From: Symbiodinium natans | Lineage: Eukaryota; Sar; Dinophyceae; Suessiales; Symbiodiniaceae | NCBI GenBank assembly: GCA_905221605.1 | Contig: CAJNDS010002329.1 | Span: 259,501 to 323,500, forward strand | Length of the DNA stretch: 64,000 nucleotides | Direction of reading: 5' to 3' | Part shown: positions 35,901 to 47,335 of the stretch, piece after piece | How the letters are laid out: the number at the start of each line of letters is the position of its first letter | Numbering within the stretch: the first letter of the stretch is position 1 | The notes under the pieces: model-generated | Told to the model about the DNA's origin: nothing | Database searches by the model: none | The model's input: only the letters and a program-made list of their open reading frames with translations | Position numbers and translations under genes: made by a program

Positions 35901-38900
35901 CGGACGGGACCAGAACATGCTTGAGTGCATTGGCCGGAAGGTTTGACTGACCCGATCTTCAATCTGTCCAGCTGGTTGGCTGTTGGAGTCTGTGTAAAAA
36001 CCGCACGGACTTCAACGGCGAGGCTGCACGAGCACGCATCCGCAGATACCCTGCATCCAGCCGGGCATGAACCTGACGTTACCGCAGGATACCCTGTCTT
36101 CCAGGCCACTGAGAAGCGATTCTGCCGGGTACGGCTGGTCAAATTGGAGCTGACTTTGCCATCAGAGTGCACGATAACTTCATAGCTGCAGCGTTCAGGA
36201 GTCCATACTGGAACCTCATCATAGTCACACTCGTACCCCTCGAGCCGCTCCCAACCTCACACCGCAGATCGCCGCAAAATCAAAGGAAACATTTAATGCT
36301 GTCAACCGGGTGCCACCCAGTATGCTTTAGGTTTTTGGAGGTTGCTGGAATATGCTTGATTACCTGAGCCTGGCACAAAGCTCCAGGCCACGATCTGCAC
36401 ACTGACGCTGAGCCGTGGCCATCCTCACACGCTCCATAGGATAGCCGCAGAGCCGCTCGCCACGCCACAAGCCTTTGGTACAATCATCACCTTCCTGGCA
36501 GCACTTCTTGAGTTCGGTTGTCAGAAACCCGGCCCACGGATATGAATCAACGCAGAAGCATCTGAATCAGGGTGCCGAACAGGGTGCTATCATGTGCTAT
36601 CGTGAACTTTATGGAACCACGCTGCACCTGACTTGACTCGCCCTGCTCTGAAGCTGCGGCTGATGTCTAAGGCATACGTGCCGGCGAGCATCATATCCAA
36701 CATTCTGCTCCCAGCATGCCAGGCGGCACCATTTGTGTTCCGCCCACAAATCATCGTGGTGGCACTTCTCTGTAAACAGTTCCGGGCAGGCAACCGTGGC
36801 CTAGGCTCTTGCTTCAATCAGATCCGAGCTTCTGTGTCTGCGCGGGGTCTTCGGATTGCCACCATGGACCCCAAAACTCTGAAACGCTTGGGCGTCCTGA
36901 AACTTGACCGAGGCACATTGTCACAAGAGCACTTCTTCCAATCTAACCACCACCAATCCTTGCGGTTCTTGCATCCACCACAGCAGGCGGATCCTTCGCT
37001 CTGCCATACTGTGCCCGAACTGCTGCCACTCTACGTTCACTTCTGGCCTGCCGCGCTATTGGTTACACTTCTGTGTTCAAAGCGCCTGCAACCGGTGCAT
37101 TCGGGTCTTGGCATTCATCAGTCCAGCCCCATGCTCGTCCGCCTCTGCGCGTGACCTGCCAGGGCGTGGTGTGCAGACCCGACATACGTCTTCCTGCTGC
37201 TTTCCATGGACCTCACTGCAATGTCAGTTCATCGTAGCACAACCAACCCACCTGCCCGTTGAAGAAAAACATGTTGGTGCACGCAGGTGGCACATACTCA
37301 TAGTAGCCTGGCTAACACATGCTTGAGCTTGGCACTAAAGTCAACGTTTCTGACGAGGAAACGAACTCTTGCCATGCAGGACAGAGCCTCCAGCCACGAG
37401 CACAACGAAGACCGTGTCCACTGCACATTCTTGATTGCTGCATTCAAGGTCCTGGCTCAGTTCTACTGCTGGACGATAGCTGCACGTGGATCCACCTGCC
37501 AGTCAAGAACTCTTCGTCGCTGTCCGGCTGCATCCGCAAGCGTGCTAACACAGAGAGCTGCTGCCGAGAAGCTCGAGCTGCAAAGCTGCGCAAAAAGTGC
37601 TGAGGCCGTCGTCAAGTTCAAGACCTGGCTCGAACAGATGCGTTTTCTGCAACGCCGGTTCCCACTATGCGACATTCACCTACTGTCGCGTTCATATTTT
37701 TCTTGTACACTCCTTCAAAAACAAGAAGCCAAAACCATGTTCCCAATTCTAAGAAGATAAGAAGACAAGGATGCAATCCAGCAGGGGCTGCATCTGTTCC
37801 TGAATAGGAGTGCCCCAAGAATTCATAGCGAGCACCTCAGCAGGTCACAACAACCAAAATTAGAGAAGCTTGACATGATGTAGACTGCACGTGGCAGCTG
37901 GAAGTGGCAAGATGTGGCAAGATACCTTTGCGCAAGAAGTAGCCGGTCGGAAGATCTGCACACAGAGGATAACCATCCCCCAGAAAGCCACTGTCCAAAT
38001 CCGGCTTGGGGTACACGTCATGCCACCTGGCCTGCAACTGTGCAACTCAGATCTTGCACAAATGCTGTTCAGATGCTGCAGACGGACTTATCCACTTCTT
38101 GCCTGGATTCGCATCGGGTCGATGAAGTTTTGATTCCAAACCCATTCAATGTTGTCTCTATCCGGCTGCTCATCGAAACCTGACCGAGCGTGCACCTTTT
38201 GCACAACCATGTGATCTCATAGGTACTTACGAAGTGTGCATACATGTTCTTGCAGATCGTCAAGCAAAGACTAACTAGAACCCTGTCCCACTCCGTATCA
38301 GCACAATGCCTGTAAACACACGTGCGAAGTTCATGATGTGCTCGTTGCTGTAGGTCGGGATGTCCCGACCTGCCGCATCCTTCATTCTCGTGCCGTCCTC
38401 GTTCAGCTTCCACAAGCCAATAGTGAAGAGCTGCATAATCTCCCTTGGGTGCATTGCGCAGTCTTCCGCGGCTGTACACATCTGTACACGAAAGTAGCAT
38501 GCACGACTTCTTTTTTGAATATGACCCTGAGACCACGTGGCATGTACCGTGGCGACTCAGACTTGCCGGTCAAAGGCCCAGCAAACCCGTCAGGCCCCCT
38601 GCACCTCCCCGTCCAAACAATGGCACAGCTGTGCGAATCAAGACGGCTACAGTGCCAGGCATTAGATGCTAACCAATCCAACAAATCCAACAATATACAT
38701 CACTATCCAACCACCTTCTAGTTGCACTTAAGACGCCGGGCGAAGTTCTCGTCAGGGTAGTTGTTGCTCTCGTCGAAAGCTCGATTTCGCTTGAAGGTGA
38801 GGTAGTCTCCCATTATGGGGTTGTACGTAACCTCGCGAAGCACATCCCTAAAGTTGCCGAATGCATGCCGGACAAAGATATCGTAAAGGTTCATCCACAT

Positions 38901-41900
38901 CTCATTCTGCCCGGCATAGTTGTCACCAACGATTGCCACAACAAATATCTGTGACAACGCCCAGGCCGTACGCTGTCGCAGCTGGTCCTTGCCGTAGAGC
39001 GCATGCATCGTCCAAACCGCCGTCTTCGCTAGTCGGTCAGTACCCCACCGTGACAAGTAATCCATGTCGAAGTGCCAGTCATAATCTCCTCCATGAGTGA
39101 TTGACAGCTGATGTCCATTCTTGGGCTCATTCGCAACCTCACCGGGCGATCCACAGACAAGCGAGACCTCGCTTTGACTGACGCCACTGCTGAAGTCATC
39201 CAAGAGGGCCTCACAAGGTCTCTCGGTCTCTCGCACAAGAACGGCAGTAAATCTCTGGCACAAAGCGCTTGAAAGGTCCCTGTTCCGCTCTAACCCAGTT
39301 GTCAGCCCGAGCAAAAGCAGGTCCTGGGTTTGCAGCGGCTGTGGCAAAGTCTGAAGAAGAACGACCTCCTCGTACTTTCCCACCAAGTTTGGCCGAAGCA
39401 CGCCGGGAGCACTGCCAGAGTCCCAGCGCGACATGTCATGCCATGAGGGAAATTCGATTCGGTAGCCCTGCCAGCCACAAAACATAAGATTCATAAAGTG
39501 CTCACTGTGCTGTGCTCACTGTGCTCTGGGAATAGGTCCAAGTTAAAGGATTGGCTAATTGGCCCAGTTGACCACAGCGCAACACCCCAAGACTCGCAAA
39601 AGAAGCATCACCACAACGAACTGCAAAGGAACCATGCAACACGCGCCTGTCACAGTTTTCGCCACTCCCCGTAATTCCAGACAAGCATGCCGCGCATAAG
39701 TTTCTGGATCGCTCTTAGTACAGTCACAGAATGCCTCAAGACATGTAAGCTGTCAGCAAACACTCCTGCATGTCTCTTCCAATTCAATCGGTTGATGCTT
39801 GCGTCGGCCCCTTTCAGGAGTCTGTCTGCTCCATGCCATCTGGTTCTCCTCCAAAGCCCTCGGGTTCAGCCCAGCATTACCAGCTTCTTCGTCGATGCTT
39901 GAACCGAGCCCAACCTGCCCCCCCAAACACCCAAACAGTGAGCATCACCGAGCATCACCGAGCATCACCGAGATCAGGGCCAAGCCGAGGAGAAAATTCA
40001 ACCCACAAGCCCCGGCAACTGTGTTTGCGCCTGCTTTGAACATCACAACCGGCAAAGGTTGGAAGGACTTTGAGGCGCAGGTGTGGCCTTCCTTCGAATC
40101 CAGTTTCTAGGACAGCTACCGGCAGAGGCAGAAGCTTCCAGGCGTCAGTAAATCATACATCATTACATCTCTTGACACTCCGCGATTCCTCAACAGGCCG
40201 TGCAGGAAGAAAGTGTAGAGGCATTGAAAGAGGACGCAACTTCGAGAATACTGGATCAAAGCCATCAAACATCAAGGCAGCAACTTCGTTCAGGATCAAG
40301 TGCCAGTGCCAGCTCCCGGCAAAATTTTCTGATGGCTAGACTTCAAGTCTGAGCTGTGACCTCGCATATGGCAGTCGCCTTGAGCAATAAAGAGGAGAAG
40401 CATGCCATTTTTGACTAAGAGAGTGTGCCACAGAATGCATTGCTCGAAAAAAAGATTTGTCCAAGATTTCCAAAGACAGAGCAGTGGTTCAAAGACAGAG
40501 CAGTGACCAGTACCCCACCCTAGCCTGGCTGGTCCACTGCGTAATCTTGTCTGGTCCACCTGGATGAGCTGCGACCCAGTCTGTGAAGTCGTAGACGTTA
40601 AACTCATCTAAGTGGACGTGCTGGAAGTAGTCGGAGCCCACTTGCACGACTGCTCCCGCTGCGATGGAATTGCATTCGATGGTTGTGTCACGAAGCCATC
40701 CTTGCGATGCTTCCGCCATGAGCTGCGAACTGATGGCCGTTGCATCACTGGTAGGGAGCGAGGTCGTAGTACACGACTCCTGCTGGCAGTCTAACCTTTT
40801 CCAGCGTGATCTCCGGTTGCATGGTGAGGTGCTGGTTCGTAGGCCCGCGATTGCATATACATAGCGCCCTCCAACAGTGAAGAACCTCTGAAAAGTAGCG
40901 GCATTCAGCGTCAAGCGGATGCTCTCAACCCCGAGAGGTAAACAACCTGGCAAGAGTTTGCAAGTCTTTTCATTGAGAAATGTCCTGCTCACGGCCGGGC
41001 AGACACCTCCAAGCCAGGAACCGGCTGAGGCCGGCCTCTCTAAGGTGTTTTCCGTCAGAGTCAGACGCGGCTCCAGCATGTAAAACCGGCCCTCCGCATA
41101 CTCCACGTCCGACCGCACGACAGTGCCAATGTTGCATGGGTCAACGGGCGATGACATGAGAATAACATCCGGACGGAACACGGTGAAATGTAAGCTTTGA
41201 ATCATTTCAGCAGTTGCTGCGCTCCTCCACACATGAGGGTTTGTCATCGCTCGCAGATTCGCCGTGCAGTCCTCTGTTGTACCCAGCTGCACCCATGCTC
41301 CGACTGTGTTCGCCTTCACGCTGCAAACATACCCATCAAACTCAACTCCTGAAGGCTGTGGTTACGCAGCTTCGGGCACTTATGGCTATGCGACCTGATG
41401 CCGATGCAAGACGACCCAGCACCACGATTTCATGCCCTGTTAGATAGAATGCACAGCTACAAGATCTGTCCTGCCCAACCACCAGAGCAGTCGTCTCCAC
41501 TGTAACCATACCCTCGGTCAAAGCAGGTCCTCTGACATAGCTTTTCTTCTTTCCAGAAATCGTCAAAGCAATTCCATGCCATGCTCTCCTTGGGACTTCA
41601 AGTGTGCTGCTGCCGCTTGTCGCTAGACCACTTAGACCACTCACAATCACTCACACACATGGCCGCTGGCAGATGTTGGCAGCTGCTGGCCAGCAATTCC
41701 GCATGATCATCACGACTTTGAAAGATGTTTTGTCTAACATACAGACATGTAGCAAGTTGCTGACACAAACTGGAAAAGGCAAGAGAGTCCATGCAAGCAG
41801 CCATGGAAAGATATGAAGATACAAGGAGGATGCAACCACCCATTGTCTTGAGTCGATGTTAGCCCCTGTCACGCGGGGCTTTCTCTACATCCCACGAACA

Positions 41901-44768
41901 GGAGTACGTAGCAGGTGGAAAATCTAACACAACCTACATGCCGTCGAGGGGCAGCCTCAGCTTCACACGTCAAACCTCTTGTCTGCCAGTACTCTGGAGG
42001 ATTGTTGTTGCAGGTCTGTGGAGGATCCAAGCCATTGCCTCAAGATCTTGCCGTGAATGGTGCTCCGACTTGTAACTAACGACCAAGCACATGCGGCCTG
42101 CGTGCGTTGGATCTACATCCGTTCCTTGGTACACTGCACCATCGACTGCTGCAAGTTCTTCCTGCTTCATGAGCACAGGAAACACTCTGCCGAGGTGCGA
42201 TGCAGGCCATCTACCAAGATCCGATTTCCGCTCACCTTTCCAGGCTTCGGGCTTCGGCAAGGTGCACTGGGGGGCATCTGGCTTGGGCATCCAGCATCGA
42301 TGCCTGGGACTTCTAGAGTAGCTTTTAGAGTGGATCTTGCACAGAGGAGTTTACATGTGCATGGACCCCAATATCTTCATCTAGCTTCTAAAGCTTCTCT
42401 TTCTTCCCTGAACTTTCATTGGACCAGAGCCTCCGAGCCTTGACAGCCCGGCCAACATCACGTGTCAAGAACGTGTAGCCCACCCAGCGGGAGCCGGTCT
42501 CACACCGAGAACGGGCATTGCCGATCAGGTTCCCATTGTCAACATCCTCCCTTGAGAGCACAGCGACGGAGCAATACAAGGCACACCATGCACACCCCAG
42601 CAGCTCTTCTTGCCAAGGCACGGCAGAACGTGAGGATTTACGCGCTGTCCTTGGATCCACGAGCCTTCAAAAAGATGCTGCGAGGAAAATCATGTCCAAG
42701 AGCTTCCAAGCCAAGGCTTTCAAGAATCTCCAAAACGCTCGGTGGAGCCCGGCTGGCAGCAGCATTTGCTCATCGATCCATTCTTGGTATGTCTTGTTGG
42801 CAAGCTCTTGTAGGCTTGACAAAGTCGGTCCAAAGGTGGAACGAATGAGAAACTGAGCCTTGGCTCCAAACAGCGAGGCAGACTAAGCGGTACAGAAACA
42901 CGCAGAAACTGCTGCTCCCGAACTCTCCCGAGTTTGTCAGTGCCTGATTATCTGCGCTGCCAAGACGAACATTAACTGAGAAGCACGATTTGGCTCCGAG
43001 GTCATACCCTGCGTTGTGGTCATTGTGGTCGGTGAAGTGGTTGTTGTGCTCCCTGGCCAAGAGGGGCGGATCGAGCAGCTTGTTTTGAGACGTGACAACT
43101 CTTGCAAAACACATTAAAACACGCAACCGCACGCATGGTTTGCTTCATGGGGCGTGTTTTGCCTCCGTGGTAGCGCAGGCACCTCAAGTTTCTAGGTGGT
43201 GCAGTGGCAACTAGCACACAACTGGCCCACAGGAGTAGATGAATCTAAATGAATCCATTGACGCAGCCAAGAAGCTTGAAACCATCCAGAGGTACAGTCG
43301 CCTGTCACGGGTCAAGCTGCGGAACTTTAAATTGGAATGCCGGCACATCAGGCACATCAAGCTTCTCCTGTATACCCTCGGGGCGGATCCACAGCTCACA
43401 TCGTCCAGGGCTGTACTCAACGCCACCGCATCCATCTTGCGACCTGCAAGCCTCTTTGCATTCCTTGGAAGAAGACAAAAAGCTTTGTCGACGTAAACCT
43501 GCTGCATTCGGTCATTCTTCTGCACGCAAAATGAAGAGCAAGCTTGGGAAGTGCCGCTTCACACAATTTGCTCCGAAGGTCCGACTCTGATGCGGCACCT
43601 GGAAAGGACAGAAGGGCACTACATTCTGGTATCGCTGTCAAGCCTCTAGCCTCGACACGAAAGATAGGAGTACCATGATACCTATGCACAGATGCACAAT
43701 AGTCCTGCTGTCTGGTGCCTCTGTTCGGCTGCTCATGCTGCGCTTAGCGACGACCCTCTACACTCTTCCAACATTGCCGAACCGGTGTCACCTAAACCTG
43801 GCCTTCAGCGATGATGTAATTCCGTGGATTGTTGTCAGAAACACTTGACCCTCGACAGGCACGATTGTCCCCATCAATGTTGGAGAACTCTAGCCTCAGA
43901 CACTGGGCAGGGCTGATCGCAGGAGCCAAAGCATTCTCACAACTGAGAAGTCTTCGTCCAAATACCCACTCCGATTTCATTCCTAGAAGCTTCAGGCACT
44001 GGAAGCCAGATGCCTCAATGGATGATTGAATGTCATATGTCCAGACTTCACACCGCATATTGTTGAATTCGATGCCTGGCTGTCATGGAAACCGTGTGCA
44101 TGGCAAGTTCCCTTTATAATTCATTGCAATGCCCCATCCCCTCTTCCCCCCTCCCGGCCTGTGCAACTAGCATTATTCCGGCACAGCTGCTTGCATTGGC
44201 TAAGGGAAGAGACTGTATGCACCGTTTTGTAGCTTGGAGAGTCATCTGCAGCAGTCTCTCCGCGGCAGGCTCGGTTGATGCCCGCATCAACTGGGATGAA
44301 ATCAGAAATCTCATAGCTGTAACAGGAATATCCATCCAAGCCTTCACAAATGGCTAGGCTGCAACGCTTCACAGCATGCAGATGCATCGTCGTGCGGGAA
44401 CGAGCTGTTTCTGACAGCTCTCACTAGAATGCTAAGACACGGGCTGATGCTTGCCTCGATCCCGCCCACGCGAGTCCAGATCTCACATCTTCCAGACGTG
44501 TGGTATTCAACGCCTTTGCAGGCTGCGGTGCCCTCGCAGAGGTCTTGGCAGGCAAGAAGGCTGCCCAGCCCCTGATCAAGGCAAAGAGAATCAAAGAGAC
44601 AAGGCATGATGGAGCTGCTGAATTTGTACTAGTTTTGCTGGCTTGGGAGAAAGCTTGTGGCCGAAACTTGCCTGGTGCACAGTGAAATACGAGGCCAAGT
44701 TGTCACCTGCCGACTTGCCACGGCAAGCTCGATTCATGCCACCATCTACCGGCAGCCACTCGAAACCA
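26873..44768 (-). CDS. PAN/Apple - DUF1800 - DUF1501 fusion gene (about 18 kb, >25 exons)
   Basis: Minus-strand exons from about 44768 to a TAA at 26873-26875 read as one protein: three PAN/Apple-like repeats, Thr-rich linker, DUF1800 (PF08811-type), DUF1501 (PF07394-type). The link between the last two is direct: exon 32831-32971 starts with the DUF1800 end VRMAMVMTPEFHTLGDP and, without a break, ends with the DUF1501 start YKALIMVFLNGG. Many consecutive exons join in phase (for example 38737/38443, 38310/38179, 38103/38031, 35587/35423, 35314/35214, 34758/33140, 33051/32971, 32831/32724, 32656/31794, 28338/28235, 28185/27300). At least ten introns start with GC. In bacteria the two DUF families are usually neighbouring genes for exported proteins (established); function is unknown. 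An extracellular or membrane-surface role is inferred from the PAN repeats. Unresolved: the first exon, parts of 41350-42450, 36500-37900 and 30300-31600. One long gene is the simplest reading, but two genes ending and starting within it are not excluded. Confidence 0.78.
29461..29570. repeat. GA-rich simple repeat
   Basis: GAGAGA-rich tract between two DUF1501 exons (29660-29712 and 29271), hence probably intronic. Confidence 0.85.
32584..32642. repeat. GGATGCACAC tandem repeat, intronic
   Basis: Five to six copies of a 10-bp unit inside the intron between exons 32656-32724 and 31615-31794 of the fusion gene. Its high copy identity suggests recent expansion. Confidence 0.9.
33051..42858 (-). 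CDS. DUF1800 region of the fusion gene
   Basis: It opens with exon 42731-42858 (AQFLIRSTFGPT ... YQEWIDEQMLLPAGLHRAFW), the family's N-terminal signature, followed by 42453-42550 (SRCETGSRWVGYTF). A long insertion follows: about 40530-41348 (EFDGYVCSVKANTVGAWVQL ... NVYDFTDWVAAHPGGPDKI) and then 38737-39467 (GYRIEFPSWHDMSRW ... GEVANEPKNGH ... DQLRQRTAWALSQIFVV). Core exons continue with 38310-38443 (EIMQLFTIGLWKLNEDGT), 38103-38179 (FDEQPDRDNIEWVWNQNF), 37926-38031 (RWHDVYPKPDLDSGFLGDGY), about 36364-36507 (KCCQEGDDCTKGLWRGERLC), 35587-36238 (FVTLDNPSERDA ... HHSNTAPFISYRLIQRFGMS), 35314-35423 (YGDLGAAAAATLLFPEA), 34758-35214 (IHFMRSMEYKD ... SVFNFYLPGFKPADFP) and 33051-33140 (GGRLHDSAMIRSAWQG). 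Bacterial homologues are about 450-600 residues; the insertions make this much longer. 37600-37716 may hold another exon. Confidence 0.8.
33374..34525 (-). CDS. Ubiquitin-like domain plus seven-blade WD40 protein, single exon
   Basis: An intact 383-codon frame with ATG at 34523-34525 and stop at 33374. Residues about 18-90 form a ubiquitin-like domain (LTLKVRWAVSG ... IKLVFNDRILEAHDRLIDVG). From about residue 92 there are seven WD40 repeats, each ending in GH/AH and a [IVK]-W pair: IKVWGAS, ARIWDLE, AILWNEE, VRYWSAR, ARIWKAG, GKVWDLT, AKLWSVA. The last short strand (DGPVLCAIFSN) can close the propeller onto the first incomplete repeat. WD40 propellers are protein-interaction scaffolds (established); partner unknown. 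Intact codons, no introns and strong conservation contrast with the exon-rich neighbours, which suggests a retroposed copy that is still maintained. It lies wholly inside the intron 33141-34757 of the fusion gene on the same strand. I found no spliced-leader remnant directly upstream. Confidence 0.88.
   Translation of the reverse strand: MLSKLLHQIESSMAGLPLTLKVRWAVSGASIDDIVAGSHDTVQHVEELVSSRLDTGTSIKLVFNDRILEAHDRLIDVGLGNNCTLDVVCQRIQIFTASADNTIKVWGASRGECLATLRGHTCSVTSLALFADNARLVSGSEDSTARIWDLESMTCKVVLHAHVEAVNAVAISPDQTLLATGGVDRVAILWNEEGAPLMALEGHCGAIQAVAFSPKGATIMTVSLDCTVRYWSARTGGCVLAVLAHERGVYSGSFSHDGTLSLTSSADGSARIWKAGAEKPRTIGTAHSGCVYGSAFSPNGRQAVTSGWDRQGKVWDLTSGRCVQTLREHKGPVYSACFSPDGAAVLTAGKDGSAKLWSVASGRVNLTLSGHDGPVLCAIFSNA
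43368..44768 (-). CDS. PAN/Apple-like repeat region (three repeats) of the fusion gene
   Basis: Each repeat is split over two exons and follows the pattern [V/I]D-x-G-x-NRACRG ... C-x3-C ... C-x-G-[VI]-E-[YF] ... RCE-[IVL]-W. Repeat 1: 44672-44768 (VDGGMNRACRGKSAGDN) and about 44440-44570 (ACQDLCEGTAACKGVEYHTS, GRCEIWTR). Repeat 2: 44159-44290 (VDAGINRACRGETAADD, QCKQLCRNNASCTG) and about 43985-44075 (IEFNNMRCEVWTYD). Repeat 3: 43803-43889 (NIDGDNRACRGSSVSDNN) and about 43368-43498 (KECKEACRSQDGCGGVEYSP, GRCELWIRPEGIQ). Exon pairs join in phase and 44672, 44159 and 43803 use GC donors. PAN/Apple folds bind proteins or carbohydrates outside the cell (established). A Thr-rich linker (TTTTSPTTMTTTQ) may follow at about 43009-43078. 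Confidence 0.7.
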
Positions 44769-45530
44769 GGGGCAGCAACTTCAAGGTGATCCTCGGTTCA
44801 AGGCAGCTTCTGCCTAGACAAGCTTCTCCTTCCCGTGAGTATGCGAGTCTCTCTCACTCTCTGGATTCTTTTGTTCGTGGGGCATCTCTCTCTCTCTCTC
44901 TCGCTGGCTCTTGCTCGCACTCTCTCTCAGCGCTGCAAATTCAACATCGAATCCATGCCAGTCAATGTCATCAGCCGTCGCAAGGAAGGAACCTTCTGCA
45001 AGAAAGTCGAACCTTCCACAGGGGCAGCAGACGGAACTCTTGCCGATAGCTCGCTGCTTCTTGTCCATCATGCCTGCCGATCGCGGACATGATTCGCTCT
45101 TGAAGTCAGGAGCAGCAGCGGCAGCCGCGGATGCGGCCACAAATCCTGTAAGGCCAAACCTCAGCGGGGCGTCGATTCGCCATACTTTGATAGGGATGAC
45201 TGCTTCAACCACGTCTGCGCACAACCATTGATAAAGACAGAATCAACATGCAAAGGAGCGGCCAGCGGATACAAAGGCTGCTTTTGTTGCTACTGTACAC
45301 TTTCATGCTTGGCCAGTGAGGCTTTCCTCTGTACATGCCAAACAGCCTTGATCCAAATTGCGGGTAGCTGATAGTTGGCTTCTGGCACACTCACTTCGCC
45401 ACGCGCGTACGGCATTTTGATCACGCAGCGACATCGAACTCGAGAGTGTTATGCGACTTGTCTGCGCCTCCTCCACACCAGCCAAAGCGCTGGGAGGCAC
45501 GGAGAAATCCTCCGAGCAAAGGCGTTTCTG

Positions 45531-45690
45531 CTAAGGCTTGGCTTCAGCTGTCTCACTCTCCTCCAGCCTCTCCTCCAGCTGTTCAACACGGTCCTGCTGA
45601 TGCTTGAAGTAGTGTAGATGCTGCAGCTTCTCAAGAAAAGGGACGTGAGTGTGTAGCGAATGACCCTTGCGAACTTGCGGGCGCGAGATA
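45531..45690 (-). CDS. Terminal exon of a coiled-coil gene
   Basis: After a CCGCAAG-type acceptor the minus strand encodes GHSLHTHVPFLEKLQHLHYF then KHQQDRVEQLEERLEESETA and EAKP with a TAG at 45531-45533. The second half is a regular Leu/Glu coiled coil. It ends the gene upstream of the fusion gene, so the fusion gene's own 5' end must lie between 44768 and 45531. Earlier exons (to about 46.7 kb) could not be fixed; MAELRAELEAGTCIVQISG at about 46010-45946 may be one. Confidence 0.5.
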
Positions 45691-45699
45691 GATCTCCTT

Positions 45700-47335
45700 C
45701 AATGCTGCAGCTGGCTCTCGAAGTGCCCCATAATAGTTCCAAAGCTGTGCTTGCCTAGGTTTGGCAATTCTGTGTTATTTCGGGTCTGACCCCCACACCT
45801 CGCTGAGGGATCAACAGATCCTCCTTAAGCTGCGCAATGGCTACCTGCCAGAAACTTGACTTTCAACTTCCTGCTTCCTGTAAGTTTGCCACTGCCCCCG
45901 AGGACACACACCGGAACAGACAAAGACACACAATCTGAAAAGCACTCATGGGCCGCTGATCTGAACAATGCACGTTCCTGCCTCGAGCTCAGCACGCAGT
46001 TCCGCCATGCTAAAAGTGCGTGAGCCTACGCAACTTGATACTCTAGGCTCTAGACAAGACCACTTGGTTCCAGCTACGGATTGCGAAGGCATGCGAAAGC
46101 AAACCCGTGTATGAGTGGTTAACATGGTTGAACCTGACAAACTTCCGTTTCACTCGCTGAAGGTGAAGCTACGCATTCAAGAACGAGTGTTAACTTCGAG
46201 CAAACAACACGCAGCAAAGTCCTGTGCACATCCTCAGAATGCAATCTGCAAACTCGTCGAATCACATGCTCAACGCAAAAACTGCAGAGAGGTGGAAACT
46301 CGCCTATCAATGGCAGAGACATTTGCGCCGCCATGCCCTGGAAAGCCACAGCCATGCCAATGACATGACCACCGGAGCCCAATCCCCCGCTGGATTCTTT
46401 GAGGCATGCAAAAACTCATGTAGAGAATGCACTTTCAACAACAGCAACGCATGCACAACACCTGAACAACTTCTCACTTGCAACGTGCTTGTCACGATGC
46501 ACACATGCCCGCTCCGTGCTGGCCTGCGTGATGTCATAAACATACGCGACGACCTCGAATGCACAAAAGTCAACGGTACATGTGCTCCACTGCCGCTCCC
46601 AGTCGGGCCTTTGCCATTGGCTGCAACGCAAAACAAACGCACTGCTGTCTCGGGTGTGGAAGGTATACAAAAAGCAAACGTGCTATGTGTACGCGGAGAT
46701 TCGAGCGTGGGGCGGCAATTAGCTTGCAGGGAAAGCAACCAGAAGGTCTTGTGCTTGGTATTGCTGAATTACGTCAATATTTGAACAACTTTGACAACAA
46801 TGTCCTCACCTGAGCGGAAAAAGTTGATCTTGAGGCCCAAGGCGATTCCGAAGTGCATCAACAGCAATGTCAACATTACACTAACAAGCCTTGTCTTCAC
46901 TGATGACCAAAAAGCGTATGCAGCAAAATGATGCACCGAAATGTTGCCAGGAAGTCAGACATTAGGAACACATGCCAGCTCCATGTGTTTATATCACATA
47001 TCCAGACGTCAAGCAAAAACGCGCTTCCCATGGCCAAGTTAGTGTGTGGATCATCTACTTTCTTCAAAAAGCTGCATAAAACTACGAAACTTTAACACGA
47101 CAATTCATGCATATGCCGAGATGTGTACCAACCCTGCAAATGCTGGAGTTGTTTGGAATCTTTTGCAGAAGCAATCGAGGTTGTGGTTCAATTCCTGTGC
47201 AAAGTATGTCAAACTGTACATGTATGTATGGATGTGCCATAGCTGTAACACTTTGCCTCAATCGCTGCACAACTTTCACCGCTTACCTGCTCAATGTGCC
47301 GCACACCCTTTTAGAAAACATACGGTCATGTTGCA
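45700..47335. other. Stretch without a resolved gene
   Basis: It holds open frames on both strands, including a Cys-rich plus-strand frame at 46224-46784, but no motif or spliced chain decides between them. No RNA gene seen. Confidence 0.4.

Noticed and set aside
40489-41319. Independent single-exon gene
   Set aside because: The frame lacks its own start context and joins in theme with the flanking DUF1800 exons; treated as one exon of the fusion gene.
46224-46784. 186-codon Cys-containing plus-strand frame
   Set aside because: The cysteine spacing fits no family I know and the strand is against the array; left as undecided sequence.
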